A stretch of 17,303 bases of DNA from Gammaproteobacteria bacterium (GTDB taxonomy: Bacteria > Pseudomonadota > Gammaproteobacteria > PS1 > Pseudothioglobaceae). This document shows positions 5,143 through 14,048 of this stretch, piece by piece. Numbering within the stretch: position 1 is the first letter of the stretch; the number at the start of each line of letters is the position of its first letter. A program made the position numbers and the translations under genes. The DNA lies in the NCBI GenBank assembly GCA_028599035.1, contig JAQRMT010000018.1, positions 1-17,303 on the forward strand, given 5' to 3'. The notes under the pieces are model-generated. The model searched no databases. It was not told the DNA's origin and worked only from the letters and a program-made list of their open reading frames with translations.

Positions 5143-6432
5143 ATGTTAAGTGCAAAACAATTAAGAGGCGATATTAAAGCAGTTGAATTGGCGTTGAAAA
5201 AACGCAATTTTTCTTTTGATGTGAATGCATTGAGTGCTTTAGAAGAGCGTCGTAAAAAAAATCAAATGGGAACGCAAGACTTGCAAAACTTGCGTAATAC
5301 GCAGTCAAAATCCATTGGCAAGGCAAAAGCAGCGGGCGAAGATATTCAGCCATTGCTAAAGACGGTTGCTGATTTAGGCAATAAGCTTGGCGTTGCTAAA
5401 ACTGAACTACAAACTATTCAGGTAGAAATTGACACTATTGTCATGGGAATGCCAAATATCCCACATGAGACAGTGCCTGAAGGTAACTCTGAAGAGGACA
5501 ATGTTGAGGTTTCAAAATGGGGCGAGCCACAGCAGTATGATTTTGAAGTTAAAGATCATATTGATTTGGGCGAGTTACACGGGTTAGATTTTGAGACAGC
5601 GGCTAAGATAGCAGGTGCGCGTTTTTCAGTGATGACGGGCAAGATTGCCCGTTTACATCGTGCGCTAACACAGTTTATGCTCAATCACCACCTCGAAAAT
5701 AATGGATACACCGAGGCTTATGTGCCTTATTTGGTGAATGCAGAGTCTCTCACAGGCACGGGTCAATTGCCTAAATTTGAGGCGGATTTGTTTAAAACGC
5801 ATTTGCATGGCGAAGAAGGCGAGGCGAAAACCTTATATTTAATTCCAACGGGCGAAGTGCCGATTACCAATATGATGCGTGATCGCATTGTTAAAGAGGC
5901 TGATTTGCCGCTTAAATTTGTGGGGCATACGCCAAGTTTTCGTTCCGAAGCAGGGGCTTATGGGCGTGATACTCGTGGCCTAATTCGCCAGCATCAATTT
6001 GAAAAAGTGGAAATGGTGCAAGTGGTTAAAGCGCAGGATTCTTATCAGGTGTTAGAGGAGTTAACAAGTCATGCAGAGGGAATTTTGCAAGCGTTGGAAT
6101 TGCCGTATCGCAAGGTGAATCTATGTGCAGGCGATTTAGGGTTTTCAGCCGCTAAAACTTACGACTTAGAGGTGTGGTTGCCAGGGCAAAATACTTATCG
6201 GGAGATTTCATCTTGTTCTTGCTTTGAAGATTTTCAAGCCAGACGCTTGCAACTTAGATGGAAAAACCCAGAAACCAACAAATCAGAACTGTTACACACA
6301 TTAAACGGTTCTGGTCTAGCAGTGGGCAGGACTTTGGTTGCGGTGCTAGAAAACCACCAACAAGCTGACGGAAGCATTAAAATACCCGATGTGCTACATA
6401 GTTACATGGGCGGCATAACTATTATTAATTAA
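5143..6432 (+). CDS. serS: Seryl-tRNA synthetase
   Basis: 429 residues, full length; class II synthetase charging tRNA-Ser and tRNA-Sec. The N-terminal helical arm (about 1-105) would form the long antiparallel coiled coil that grips the tRNA long variable arm. The catalytic domain shows TGEVP (236-240, serine/ATP pocket), motif 2 FRSEAGAYG...RGLIRQHQFEKVE (267-290), the SCSCFEDFQARR stretch (357-368) and motif 3 NGSGLAVGRTLVAVLEN (388-404). ATG 5143 gives the normal N-terminus (MLSAKQLR), but no Shine-Dalgarno lies in the 15 bases before it. A TATATA box at 5118-5123 could drive a short leader. First gene of the serS-yajC-secD-secF run. Confidence 0.97.
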   Translation: MLSAKQLRGDIKAVELALKKRNFSFDVNALSALEERRKKNQMGTQDLQNLRNTQSKSIGKAKAAGEDIQPLLKTVADLGNKLGVAKTELQTIQVEIDTIVMGMPNIPHETVPEGNSEEDNVEVSKWGEPQQYDFEVKDHIDLGELHGLDFETAAKIAGARFSVMTGKIARLHRALTQFMLNHHLENNGYTEAYVPYLVNAESLTGTGQLPKFEADLFKTHLHGEEGEAKTLYLIPTGEVPITNMMRDRIVKEADLPLKFVGHTPSFRSEAGAYGRDTRGLIRQHQFEKVEMVQVVKAQDSYQVLEELTSHAEGILQALELPYRKVNLCAGDLGFSAAKTYDLEVWLPGQNTYREISSCSCFEDFQARRLQLRWKNPETNKSELLHTLNGSGLAVGRTLVAVLENHQQADGSIKIPDVLHSYMGGITIIN

Positions 6433-6452
6433 TTTTTTTAGGAGAAAATATA

Positions 6453-6791
6453 ATGAATTTATTAGATTTAATCATATCACCGGCGTTTGCCGAAGGCGAG
6501 GCAGCAACAATTACAGGCTCTGGGTTGGGTGATTTAGTGCCATTAGTATTGTTGTTTGTCGTTTTTTATTTTTTACTGATTCGACCACAACAAAAGCGTG
6601 CCAAAGACCATAAAGGGTTGTTGGCCGCATTAAAAGCTGGCGATGAAGTTGTTACTAACGGCGGTGTGATTGGCACGGTAAAGTCGGTGGACGAATCTTT
6701 TGCCACGGTTGAAATTGCTGACGGCGTTGTTATTAAAGTGCAAAAGCAAGGGATTAATCAAAAAATGCCTAAAGGCAGTGCTAAAATTTAA
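6453..6791 (+). CDS. yajC: YajC, Sec translocon accessory subunit
   Basis: 112 residues, usual length. Inner-membrane protein that associates with SecDF and SecYEG. An N-terminal leader-like part (LIISPAFAEG) precedes one membrane segment, LVPLVLLFVVFYFLLI (about 28-44), and the family-typical RPQQKR right after it (45-50). The cytoplasmic domain follows, with LKAGDEVVTNGGVIGTV (about 60-76). AGGAG at 6440-6444 is well placed for ATG 6453. It lies 20 bp after serS and 21 bp before secD, in the classic yajC-secD-secF order, though preceded by serS where many gammaproteobacteria have tgt. Confidence 0.96.
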   Translation: MNLLDLIISPAFAEGEAATITGSGLGDLVPLVLLFVVFYFLLIRPQQKRAKDHKGLLAALKAGDEVVTNGGVIGTVKSVDESFATVEIADGVVIKVQKQGINQKMPKGSAKI

Positions 6792-6812
6792 TCGCTAGGA
6801 ATTAGTAAACTT

Positions 6813-8666
6813 ATGAATCATTATTCTGGACTGAAGAATGTATTAATTGCATTTTTCTTATTGCTTTCTGCCTTATACGCCTTGCCTAATATTTTTGGTT
6901 CAGATTTGGCGGTGCAGGTGTCTAGTGCTGGCAATAAAAAAGTTACTGCGTCTGATCTAACGAACATTACCAGCATATTAAAAAGCAAAGGGATTAATTA
7001 CAAATCAGCTACTATATCAAATCGCCGTATTTTGGTGCGCTTTGAAGATAGTGCTGATCAGCTTTCTGCTAAGGATTATCTTAAAACAGCGTTGGGTCGT
7101 CACTTTGTTGTGGCACTTAATCTGGCGCCTTCAGTGCCATTATGGTTGGCAGATTTAGGGGGTAAGGCAATGTCGCTTGGTTTGGATTTGCGTGGTGGTG
7201 TGCATTTCTTACTAGAAGTGGATATGCACTCAGTATTGGCGATGTCGATTGATAGACACTATAACGAATTGCGCACTTTGTTGCGCACTGAGCGACTGTA
7301 TAAGAGCATTAAAAAAGAAGGTGACAGTATTGCCATTCGTCTTAAAGCACTTAGTTATAAAGCTAAAGTGTTAAAAATTATTAAGTCAGAATTGGATGAT
7401 TTAGTGGTTTTAGAAACTCAAAACAAAGACCCGTTAGTGATTCAAGTGGGTATCAGTAATGACGCACAAAAACAAGCAAAAAATAATGCTTTAAAGCAAA
7501 ACATCACCACGCTAAGAAACCGAGTAAATGAGCTGGGTGTGGCAGAACCTATTATTCAGCAACAAGGTTTAGAGCGAATAGTGGTGCAGTTGCCGGGTGT
7601 ACAAGACACGGCGAGAGCGAAAGAGATTCTGGGTGCAGTGGCAACCTTGGAATTTAGACTGGTGGATGAAAAAAATGACCCGCAAACAGCCATCCAATCA
7701 GGCAGAATGCCTATCGGATCAAAACTGTATTATTTCAAAGATGGCAGACCTTTGCTATTGAAAACCAGGGTGATTGCAACGGGTGAGAATATCACGGGTG
7801 CGGCTTCAGGTGTTGATTCAGAAAATAGCACGCCAATGGTTAATATCACTTTGGATAATGCAGGTGGTCGGGCAATGCTGGACACCACTAAGAAATATTT
7901 GCGCCACCGTATGGCAGTGGTGTTTATTGAAAATAAAGTAGAAACCATTACTAGAAATGGCAAGGTTAGCAAAAAACGCACCACCACCAAAGATATTATT
8001 AATGCTGCCACCATTCAAGGTACATTTTCAACACGCTTTCAAATTACGGGTATTGATAGCGCCCGAGAGGCGCGTAATTTAGCATTATTACTCAGAGCAG
8101 GCTCGCTTTCAGTGCCGATTGAGATTATTGAAGAACGGACTATTGGCCCGAGCCTAGGGGCAGATAATATTGAAAAAGGTGTTTTGAGTGTTGTTGCTGG
8201 TTTTGTGTTGGTATTGCTATTTATGGCGATGCGCTATCGTATTTTTGGCATGGTAGCAAATGTTGCTTTGACGCTCAATTTAGTGATGATTGTTGCCGTA
8301 CTTTCTTTATTGCAAGCCACATTGACTTTACCAGGTATCGCCGGCATCGTGCTCACTGTAGGTATGGCAGTTGATGCTAATGTATTGATTTTTGAGCGCA
8401 TTAAAGAAGAGCTGAGTGCGGATAGTAATATCCAAAAAGCCATTTCTAGTGGCTATGATAAGGCAGTATTAACGATTGCTGATGCTAATATTACCACGCT
8501 GATTGCAGCACTGGTGTTGTTTAGTTTTGGCACAGGGCCAATTAAAGGTTTTGCCATTACTTTGTCTATCGGTATTATTACTTCAATGTTCACGGCGATT
8601 ATTGTTTCCAGAGCCATTATTAATAAAATTTATGGCGGTAAAAAAATACAGGAGTTGTCGATATGA
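6813..8666 (+). CDS. secD: Protein translocase subunit SecD
   Basis: 617 residues, close to the E. coli protein. RND-family membrane protein that uses the proton gradient to complete export through SecYEG. TM1 lies at about 8-26, followed by a large periplasmic region with SLGLDLRGGVHFLLEVD (about 121-137) and the P1 head with GLERIVVQLPGVQDTARAKEILG. The C-terminal five-helix bundle (about 450-610) contains GMAVDANVLIFERIKEE (about 516-532), which carries the conserved membrane Asp of the proton path. AGGA lies about 12 bp before ATG 6813. The last four bases overlap secF (ATGA). Confidence 0.97.
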   Translation: MNHYSGLKNVLIAFFLLLSALYALPNIFGSDLAVQVSSAGNKKVTASDLTNITSILKSKGINYKSATISNRRILVRFEDSADQLSAKDYLKTALGRHFVVALNLAPSVPLWLADLGGKAMSLGLDLRGGVHFLLEVDMHSVLAMSIDRHYNELRTLLRTERLYKSIKKEGDSIAIRLKALSYKAKVLKIIKSELDDLVVLETQNKDPLVIQVGISNDAQKQAKNNALKQNITTLRNRVNELGVAEPIIQQQGLERIVVQLPGVQDTARAKEILGAVATLEFRLVDEKNDPQTAIQSGRMPIGSKLYYFKDGRPLLLKTRVIATGENITGAASGVDSENSTPMVNITLDNAGGRAMLDTTKKYLRHRMAVVFIENKVETITRNGKVSKKRTTTKDIINAATIQGTFSTRFQITGIDSAREARNLALLLRAGSLSVPIEIIEERTIGPSLGADNIEKGVLSVVAGFVLVLLFMAMRYRIFGMVANVALTLNLVMIVAVLSLLQATLTLPGIAGIVLTVGMAVDANVLIFERIKEELSADSNIQKAISSGYDKAVLTIADANITTLIAALVLFSFGTGPIKGFAITLSIGIITSMFTAIIVSRAIINKIYGGKKIQELSI

Positions 8667-9583
8667 AGGCATTAAACATCCCCAAAATTGACTTTGTCGG
8701 CAAGCGCACTTATGCGATTGTGGTCTCAGTAATGTTAATTATTGCCTCTTTATTTTCATTATCAACAAATGGACTAAAGTTTGGGATTGACTTTACTGGC
8801 GGCACTTTGCTTGAAGTGGGTTACTCGCAAGAAGTTGATTTGGCTGTCGTGCGTGCTACACTCAGTAAGGCGAATTTTAAAAGTGCCAATGTGCAACATT
8901 TTGGTTCAACCAAAGAAATCCTTATTCGCCTTGAGCCGCAAGCGATCTCTAGTGCGAAACTCAGCTCTAAAATTATCCGTCTGCTAGGTGATGGCGTAGA
9001 TATTCGTCGTGTGGAGTTTGTTGGCCCTAAAGTAGGCGAAGAATTGACTAATGACGGTGGTTTGGCGATGTTGTATGCCTTGATTGGTATCTTGATTTAT
9101 GTAGCATTTCGCTTTGAATACCGCTTTGCGCTAGGCTCAATTTCAGCACTTATTCATGATGTGATTATCACTCTGGGTATTTTTTCAATCTTGCAAGTAG
9201 AATTTGATTTAACAGTATTGGCGGCGATTTTGGCAGTGATTGGTTATTCGTTGAATGACACTATTGTGGTGTTTGACAGAATTCGTGAAAACTTTTTATC
9301 GACACGATACACAGATGCTGCAAAAATTATCAATGGCGCACTTAATCAAACCCTTTCTAGGACGATTATGACCTCAGTAACAACCTTGCTAGTGTTGTTG
9401 GCGTTGTTTTTCCTTGGCGGTGAAATTATCCACAGTTTTGCCTTAGCATTATTGATTGGCGTGGTGGTCGGCACTTATTCATCAATCTATGTGGCAAGTT
9501 CAATGATTTTGGCGTTGGGCATTAGTAAAGAAGATTTGTTGCCTTCTGAGAAGGAAGAACAGGCTATTGACAACAGGCCGTAA
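8663..9583 (+). CDS. secF: Protein translocase subunit SecF
   Basis: 306 residues, partner of SecD in the SecDF export motor. TM1 lies at about 17-35, then the GIDFTGGTLLEVGY signature (about 41-54), a short periplasmic domain with RRVEFVGPKVGEEL, and a C-terminal helix bundle (about 130-290) with VIGYSLNDTIVVFDRIREN (about 192-210). The start ATGA overlaps the secD stop, with AGGAG at 8650-8654 inside secD, so the two are translationally coupled. The stop lies 2 bp from the stop of the convergent fabB. Confidence 0.97.
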   Translation: MKALNIPKIDFVGKRTYAIVVSVMLIIASLFSLSTNGLKFGIDFTGGTLLEVGYSQEVDLAVVRATLSKANFKSANVQHFGSTKEILIRLEPQAISSAKLSSKIIRLLGDGVDIRRVEFVGPKVGEELTNDGGLAMLYALIGILIYVAFRFEYRFALGSISALIHDVIITLGIFSILQVEFDLTVLAAILAVIGYSLNDTIVVFDRIRENFLSTRYTDAAKIINGALNQTLSRTIMTSVTTLLVLLALFFLGGEIIHSFALALLIGVVVGTYSSIYVASSMILALGISKEDLLPSEKEEQAIDNRP

Positions 9584-9585
9584 GT

Positions 9586-10803
9586 CTATTTTTTAAATTT
9601 TTCAAACACTAAGCAGGCATTCGTACCACCAAAACCAAAACTATTTGACATCACTCGATTGAGTGATTGCACAGTGGTTGCTTGGACAATTGGCACACCT
9701 TCAGCGGCTTCATCTAGTGTGTTAATGTTGACAGATTCTGCCATAAAATTATTTTGCAGCATCAGCAATGAGTAGATTGATTCATTAACCCCCGCAGCAC
9801 CTAAGGCGTGCCCAGAAAGAGATTTAGTTGAGCCAACATTCGGGATGTTACCCCCAAATACTGCCTTAATAGCACCAAGTTCCTTAACATCGCCCACAGG
9901 CGTTGAAGTGCCGTGTGCGTTAATATAGTCAATTGGGCCATTTACTGTTGAGATGGCAATTTCCATGCAGCGTTTAGCGCCTTCGCCGCTTGGTGCAACC
10001 ATATCATAGCCATCAGATGTTGCACCATAGCCAGTAAGTTCGGCAAGGATGGTAGCACCTCGTGCTTCTGCGTGCTCTAAAGATTCCAACACTAAGGCGC
10101 CTCCTCCACCAGAAATTACAAAACCATCCCGGTCTGTGTCAAAGGCACGAGAGGCTTTTTCAGGGACTTCATTGTATTTAGAGGACAGTGCGCCCATGGC
10201 ATCAAATAGCATCGTTAGTGACCAGTTCAATTCTTCACCGCCACCTGCAAATACCACATCTTGTTTGCCTAATTGAATTTGCTCCATCGCATTGCCAATG
10301 CAATGCGCACTGGTTGAGCAAGCAGAACTGATTGAATAATTAATGCCTTTGATTTTAAATAAGGTAGACAGGCAAGCGGAAGTGGTTGATCCCATAGTGC
10401 GTGGCACACGGTAAGGACCAACACGCTTAATGCCTTTCTCTCTTAAGATGTCTGCGGCTTCCACTACATTTTGGTTACTGGCACCACCAGAACCCATAAT
10501 AAGTCCTGTGCGTGGGTTAGAGACTTGTGCTTCAGTTAACCCAGATTGCTTGATAGCCTCATCCAATGCAACAGCATTATAGATAGCAGCATCTGCCATG
10601 AAGCGTTTCATTTTTCTATCAATAATTTCGCTAGAATCTATCTCAGCGATAGCACCAGATACGTGCGAACGAAGCTCCATATCTGCTTGAGACTCATCAA
10701 ATTTAATGCCTGATTTAGCAGTTCTTAAGGAAGTTAAAACTTCTGCACAGTTTGCGCCTAAACTAGAAACAATCCCCATTCCTGTGACAACAACTCTATT
10801 CAT
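9586..10803 (-). CDS. fabB: 3-oxoacyl-ACP synthase I (beta-ketoacyl-ACP synthase)
   Basis: 405 residues. Condenses acyl-ACP with malonyl-ACP; FabB is the form needed to elongate the cis-3-decenoyl-ACP made by FabA, hence for unsaturated fatty acids. The thiolase-fold catalytic triad is visible: Cys162 in SSACSTSAH, His297 in NAHGTSTPVGD and His332 in SLSGHALGAAG. C-terminal SNSFGFGGTNACLVF (386-400) is also diagnostic. The FabB rather than FabF call rests partly on the fabA neighbour. The start codon shares one base with the fabA stop (TAATG), and no strong Shine-Dalgarno is seen, so translation is probably coupled. Confidence 0.95.
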   Translation of the reverse strand: MNRVVVTGMGIVSSLGANCAEVLTSLRTAKSGIKFDESQADMELRSHVSGAIAEIDSSEIIDRKMKRFMADAAIYNAVALDEAIKQSGLTEAQVSNPRTGLIMGSGGASNQNVVEAADILREKGIKRVGPYRVPRTMGSTTSACLSTLFKIKGINYSISSACSTSAHCIGNAMEQIQLGKQDVVFAGGGEELNWSLTMLFDAMGALSSKYNEVPEKASRAFDTDRDGFVISGGGGALVLESLEHAEARGATILAELTGYGATSDGYDMVAPSGEGAKRCMEIAISTVNGPIDYINAHGTSTPVGDVKELGAIKAVFGGNIPNVGSTKSLSGHALGAAGVNESIYSLLMLQNNFMAESVNINTLDEAAEGVPIVQATTVQSLNRVMSNSFGFGGTNACLVFEKFKK

Positions 10804-11309
10804 TACATTTTGCTGGTATCAGTAAACAATCCAACCTTGAGATTGGTGGCTTCGTAAATCACCTTGCCATCCACTTCCATGGTTGCGTCTGCCACACCCA
10901 TATATAATTTACGCGCAATAACACGGGATAAGTTGATTTTATAGGTAATTTTTTTCGCATTAGGAAGTACTTGCCCAGTAAATTTAATGCCTCCGCCTAG
11001 TGCGCGACCACGACCAGGGCCCCCTAACCAACCTAAATAAAAGCCAACCAGTTGCCACATTGCATCTAAACCCAAGCAACCCGGCATTACAGGGTCATCA
11101 TTAAAATGACACTTAAAAAACCATAAATCAGGATTAATATCTAATTCTGCAATAATTTCACCTTTGCCGTACTCGCCACCTTCACTTGAGATGTGAGTGA
11201 TACGGTCAAACATTAGCATTGGTGGCTGAGGTAATTGTGCATTACCAGGGCCGAACAATTCACCGTTACCGCACTTGATGAGTTCTTCGTAAGAAAAGGA
11301 ATTTTGCAT
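10803..11309 (-). CDS. fabA: 3-hydroxydecanoyl-ACP dehydratase/isomerase
   Basis: 168 residues, near the usual 171. Dehydrates 3-hydroxyacyl-ACP and isomerises trans-2- to cis-3-decenoyl-ACP, the oxygen-independent branch point to unsaturated fatty acids. The hot-dog fold active site is present: His68 in FFKCHFNDDPVMPGC and Asp82 in CLGLDAMWQLVGFYLGW. C-terminal YEATNLKVGLFTDTS matches the family. First gene of a fabA-fabB pair; the promoter-like TATAAT at 11340-11345 lies in the 47-bp gap after metZ. Confidence 0.97.
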   Translation of the reverse strand: MQNSFSYEELIKCGNGELFGPGNAQLPQPPMLMFDRITHISSEGGEYGKGEIIAELDINPDLWFFKCHFNDDPVMPGCLGLDAMWQLVGFYLGWLGGPGRGRALGGGIKFTGQVLPNAKKITYKINLSRVIARKLYMGVADATMEVDGKVIYEATNLKVGLFTDTSKM

Positions 11310-11339
11310 AGTTTCTATTTGTCAAATATTTTCTTGAGA

Positions 11340-11345
11340 ATTATA
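11340..11345 (-). promoter_or_regulatory. Candidate -10 box of fabA-fabB
   Basis: Minus-strand TATAAT in the only sizeable gap (47 bp) between metZ and fabA; predicted leader about 24 nt. No convincing -35 box at 17 bp (ATCAAA). It could let fabAB be transcribed apart from the upstream purF-metZ genes. Confidence 0.4.
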
Positions 11346-11356
11346 CCCGATTTAGA

Positions 11357-12514
11357 CTAGATTTTGATATCTGCTATTAAATCATCGGTGTCTTCTAGTC
11401 CTATCGAAAGGCGGATGAGCCCATCAGTAATATTAGCACTGGTTTTTTCTTCATCGCTTAGACGACCGTGTGTGGTGGTTGCTGGGTGGGTAATGGTAGA
11501 TTTTGTATCGCCTAAATTGGCAGTAATAGAAAATATTTCAGTGGCGTTGATTAGTTTAAACGCCGCTACTTTCCCACCCTTAACTTCAAACGACACAATA
11601 CCACCAAACCCTGATTGCTGTGTTTTTGCAAGCGGGTGATGCGGATGAGCTTTCAAGCCTAAATAGTGCACTTTTGCTATTTGTGGTTGGTTTTCTAGCC
11701 AAGTTGCAACTTTGAGTGCATTCTCACAATGTGCTTTCATTCTAAGACTAAGCGTATCCAAACCTTTTAATACAATCCATGCATTAAAGGCACTTAGGCT
11801 AGGACCTGTGGCACGCGCAAAACTAGCCACCTGCTCAATAATTTTTTCACTGCCTAACACCGCACCTGCTAGACAGCGCCCTTGCCCATCAATATATTTA
11901 GTTGCTGAGTGGATAACAATATCTGCCCCTAATTTGATGGGCATTTGTAGTGCCGGCGATAAAATTGCATTATCCACCGCCAATAAAATATCATTGGCTC
12001 GGCTAATTTTACTCAACGCAGCGATATCTACCACTTCGCCCAACGGATTAGAAGGCGTCTCCAATAAAAATAATTTTGTATTATCTTGAACGGCATCTTC
12101 CCACTGCGATAAATTACTTAAATCAACATAACTAATAGCAATATCAAACTTGCTAACAATGGTATTGAGTAGCACAATCGAGGTACCAAACATATTGCGT
12201 GAAGCCACAATGTGGTCGCCTGATTTAACCAATGCCATAATGGTGGCAAAAATTGCCGCCATACCAGATGTTGTGGCGACACATGCTTGTGCGCCTTCAA
12301 GTGCGGCTAGTTTTTTCTCAAAAGCGTCCACTGTCGGGTTGGTGAACCGTGCGTAGATGTTGCCCGGCTCTTCTTTGGCAAAGCGAGCTGCTGCTTGCTC
12401 TGCTGAGTCAAACTTAAAACTAGAAGTGAGGAAAATCGCCTCAGAATGCTCCTGTTCGTTGGTCGTTTGATAGCCCTCACGGACGGCTATTGTGTCAAAT
12501 TTTAAATGCTTCAT
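11357..12514 (-). CDS. metZ: O-succinylhomoserine sulfhydrylase
   Basis: 385 residues; PLP enzyme of the Cys/Met metabolism family that makes homocysteine directly from O-succinylhomoserine and sulfide in methionine synthesis. Lys206 in HSATKYIDGQGR is the PLP Schiff-base lysine, Asp181 in LAVDNAI contacts the PLP ring nitrogen, and TTSGMAAI (81-88) and NIYARFTNPTVDAFE (52-66) complete the cofactor and substrate pocket. GRCLAGAVLG after the lysine is typical of MetZ. The location 5 bp after purF is the cvpA-purF-metZ order I know from Pseudomonas. MetB/MetY are alternatives by fold alone; context favours MetZ. Confidence 0.9.
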   Translation of the reverse strand: MKHLKFDTIAVREGYQTTNEQEHSEAIFLTSSFKFDSAEQAAARFAKEEPGNIYARFTNPTVDAFEKKLAALEGAQACVATTSGMAAIFATIMALVKSGDHIVASRNMFGTSIVLLNTIVSKFDIAISYVDLSNLSQWEDAVQDNTKLFLLETPSNPLGEVVDIAALSKISRANDILLAVDNAILSPALQMPIKLGADIVIHSATKYIDGQGRCLAGAVLGSEKIIEQVASFARATGPSLSAFNAWIVLKGLDTLSLRMKAHCENALKVATWLENQPQIAKVHYLGLKAHPHHPLAKTQQSGFGGIVSFEVKGGKVAAFKLINATEIFSITANLGDTKSTITHPATTTHGRLSDEEKTSANITDGLIRLSIGLEDTDDLIADIKI

Positions 12515-12519
12515 AAGGT

Positions 12520-14037
12520 CTATTCTACATCATTACAAATTAATTCTGAACTTTCGTTGGTGTTGTTTTTTTGTTTGGTAGCATCAGAGCGCAAGTCTTC
12601 AATGCTTTGTAAGTAGTTTTTATCGACATCGCCAGTAATGTATTTGCCATTAAAACAAGAGCAGTCAAAGGTTGTGATGGTTGGATTACCCTGCTGGACA
12701 CACCAAATTAAATCTTCTAAGTCTTGATAAATGAGTTTGTCAGCGCCGATGGCAGTGCAAACTTCATCCGTGGTTTTATTATGGGCAATAAATTCTTTAT
12801 TGCTTGCCATATCGATGCCATAAACATTAGGATAGCGTACTGCGGGGGCAGCTGAGGCAAAAAATACTTTTGCAGCGCCCGCATCTCGTGCCATTTGCAC
12901 AATCTGCTGGCTGGTGGTACCACGCACAATAGAATCGTCCACTAATAGGACATTTCTGCCTTTAAATTCAAGTTCAATTGCACTTAACTTTTGGCGTACG
13001 GATTTTTTTCGTTGTTTTTGTCCAGGCATAATGAAGGTGCGGGCAATATAGCGGTTTTTAATCAAGCCTTCGGAATACTTTACACCAAGCTTTTGTGCTA
13101 ATTGTAGTGCTGATACTCTTGAGGTGTCTGGGATTGGAATCACCACATCAATTTTTTCATTTCCCCATTCTTGCTGGATTTTTTTTGCCAATTTTTCGCC
13201 CATTCTTAGGCGTGATTTATACACGGAAATATTGTCAATCACAGAATCTGGGCGGGCAAAATAAACAAATTCAAAGATGCAAGGTGAATATTTGGTTGAA
13301 TCTGAGCATTGTTGTGTAAATATGTTGCCTTTTCTGTCGATAACAACACCTTCGCCTGGGGCAATATCTCGGGTAACTTCATAGCCTAATGCCGTGAGTG
13401 CAACACTTTCCGAGGCAAGCATATATTTGGTGCCACCATTCGTGGTGCGTTTGCCTAAGATGAGCGGGCGAATGCCATTTGGGTCACGGAAGCCAAAAAC
13501 ACCATAACCTGGAATCATGCCAATGGCTGCATAAGCACCCCGTACTCGTTTATGCACTTGTGTGATTGAGGTAAAAATATCTTTCTCATTAATGCGTTGT
13601 TTTTCTAGTTTAGCCAACTCTCCAGCAAACACATTGAGTAAGATTTCTGAGTCAGAATTGGTGTTAATATGGCGTAAGTCTTGTTCAAACAATTCTTGTG
13701 CTAATTCTTCAGTATTGGTTAGGTTGCCATTATGTGCAAAAGCAATGCCATAAGGTGAATTGACATAAAAAGGCTGTGCCTCTGCACCAGAAGAGCTGCC
13801 CGCAGTTGGGTAGCGCACATGACCAATACCCATATCGCCCAACAACCCTTCCATGTGCTTGGCTCTAAAGGCGTTTCTAACTAAGCCGTTTGACTTGCGC
13901 ATATAAAAACGACCCTTATGCGAAGTAACAATACCAGCAGCATCTTGTCCACGGTGCTGAAGAATGGTTAGCGCATCGTAAATATAGAGTGCTGTGTCTT
14001 TTTTAGTGGTGGATAAAATGCCAACAATGCCGCACAT
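12520..14037 (-). CDS. purF: Amidophosphoribosyltransferase (glutamine PRPP amidotransferase)
   Basis: 505 residues, full length. First committed step of de novo purine synthesis: PRPP plus glutamine gives 5-phosphoribosylamine. Begins MCGIVGI, so Cys2 becomes the N-terminal nucleophile after Met removal, without a long propeptide. The glutaminase domain includes LQHRGQDAAGI (26-36), GHVRYPTAG (72-80) and AHNGNLTN (101-108). The PRPP-binding loop is VLLVDDSIVRGTTS (363-376), preceded by IPIPDTSR (300-307). The C-terminal tail (about 480-505) is Asn/Lys-rich and looks disordered. AAGGAA (complement of 14045-14050) serves as ribosome binding site; cvpA ends 11 bp upstream. Confidence 0.97.
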   Translation of the reverse strand: MCGIVGILSTTKKDTALYIYDALTILQHRGQDAAGIVTSHKGRFYMRKSNGLVRNAFRAKHMEGLLGDMGIGHVRYPTAGSSSGAEAQPFYVNSPYGIAFAHNGNLTNTEELAQELFEQDLRHINTNSDSEILLNVFAGELAKLEKQRINEKDIFTSITQVHKRVRGAYAAIGMIPGYGVFGFRDPNGIRPLILGKRTTNGGTKYMLASESVALTALGYEVTRDIAPGEGVVIDRKGNIFTQQCSDSTKYSPCIFEFVYFARPDSVIDNISVYKSRLRMGEKLAKKIQQEWGNEKIDVVIPIPDTSRVSALQLAQKLGVKYSEGLIKNRYIARTFIMPGQKQRKKSVRQKLSAIELEFKGRNVLLVDDSIVRGTTSQQIVQMARDAGAAKVFFASAAPAVRYPNVYGIDMASNKEFIAHNKTTDEVCTAIGADKLIYQDLEDLIWCVQQGNPTITTFDCSCFNGKYITGDVDKNYLQSIEDLRSDATKQKNNTNESSELICNDVE

Positions 14038-14048
14038 AAGTTATTTCC

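Noticed and set aside
11315..11325. Minus-strand TTGACA close to the fabA start
   Set aside because: Only about 10 bp from the ATG; a promoter using it would start inside fabA.
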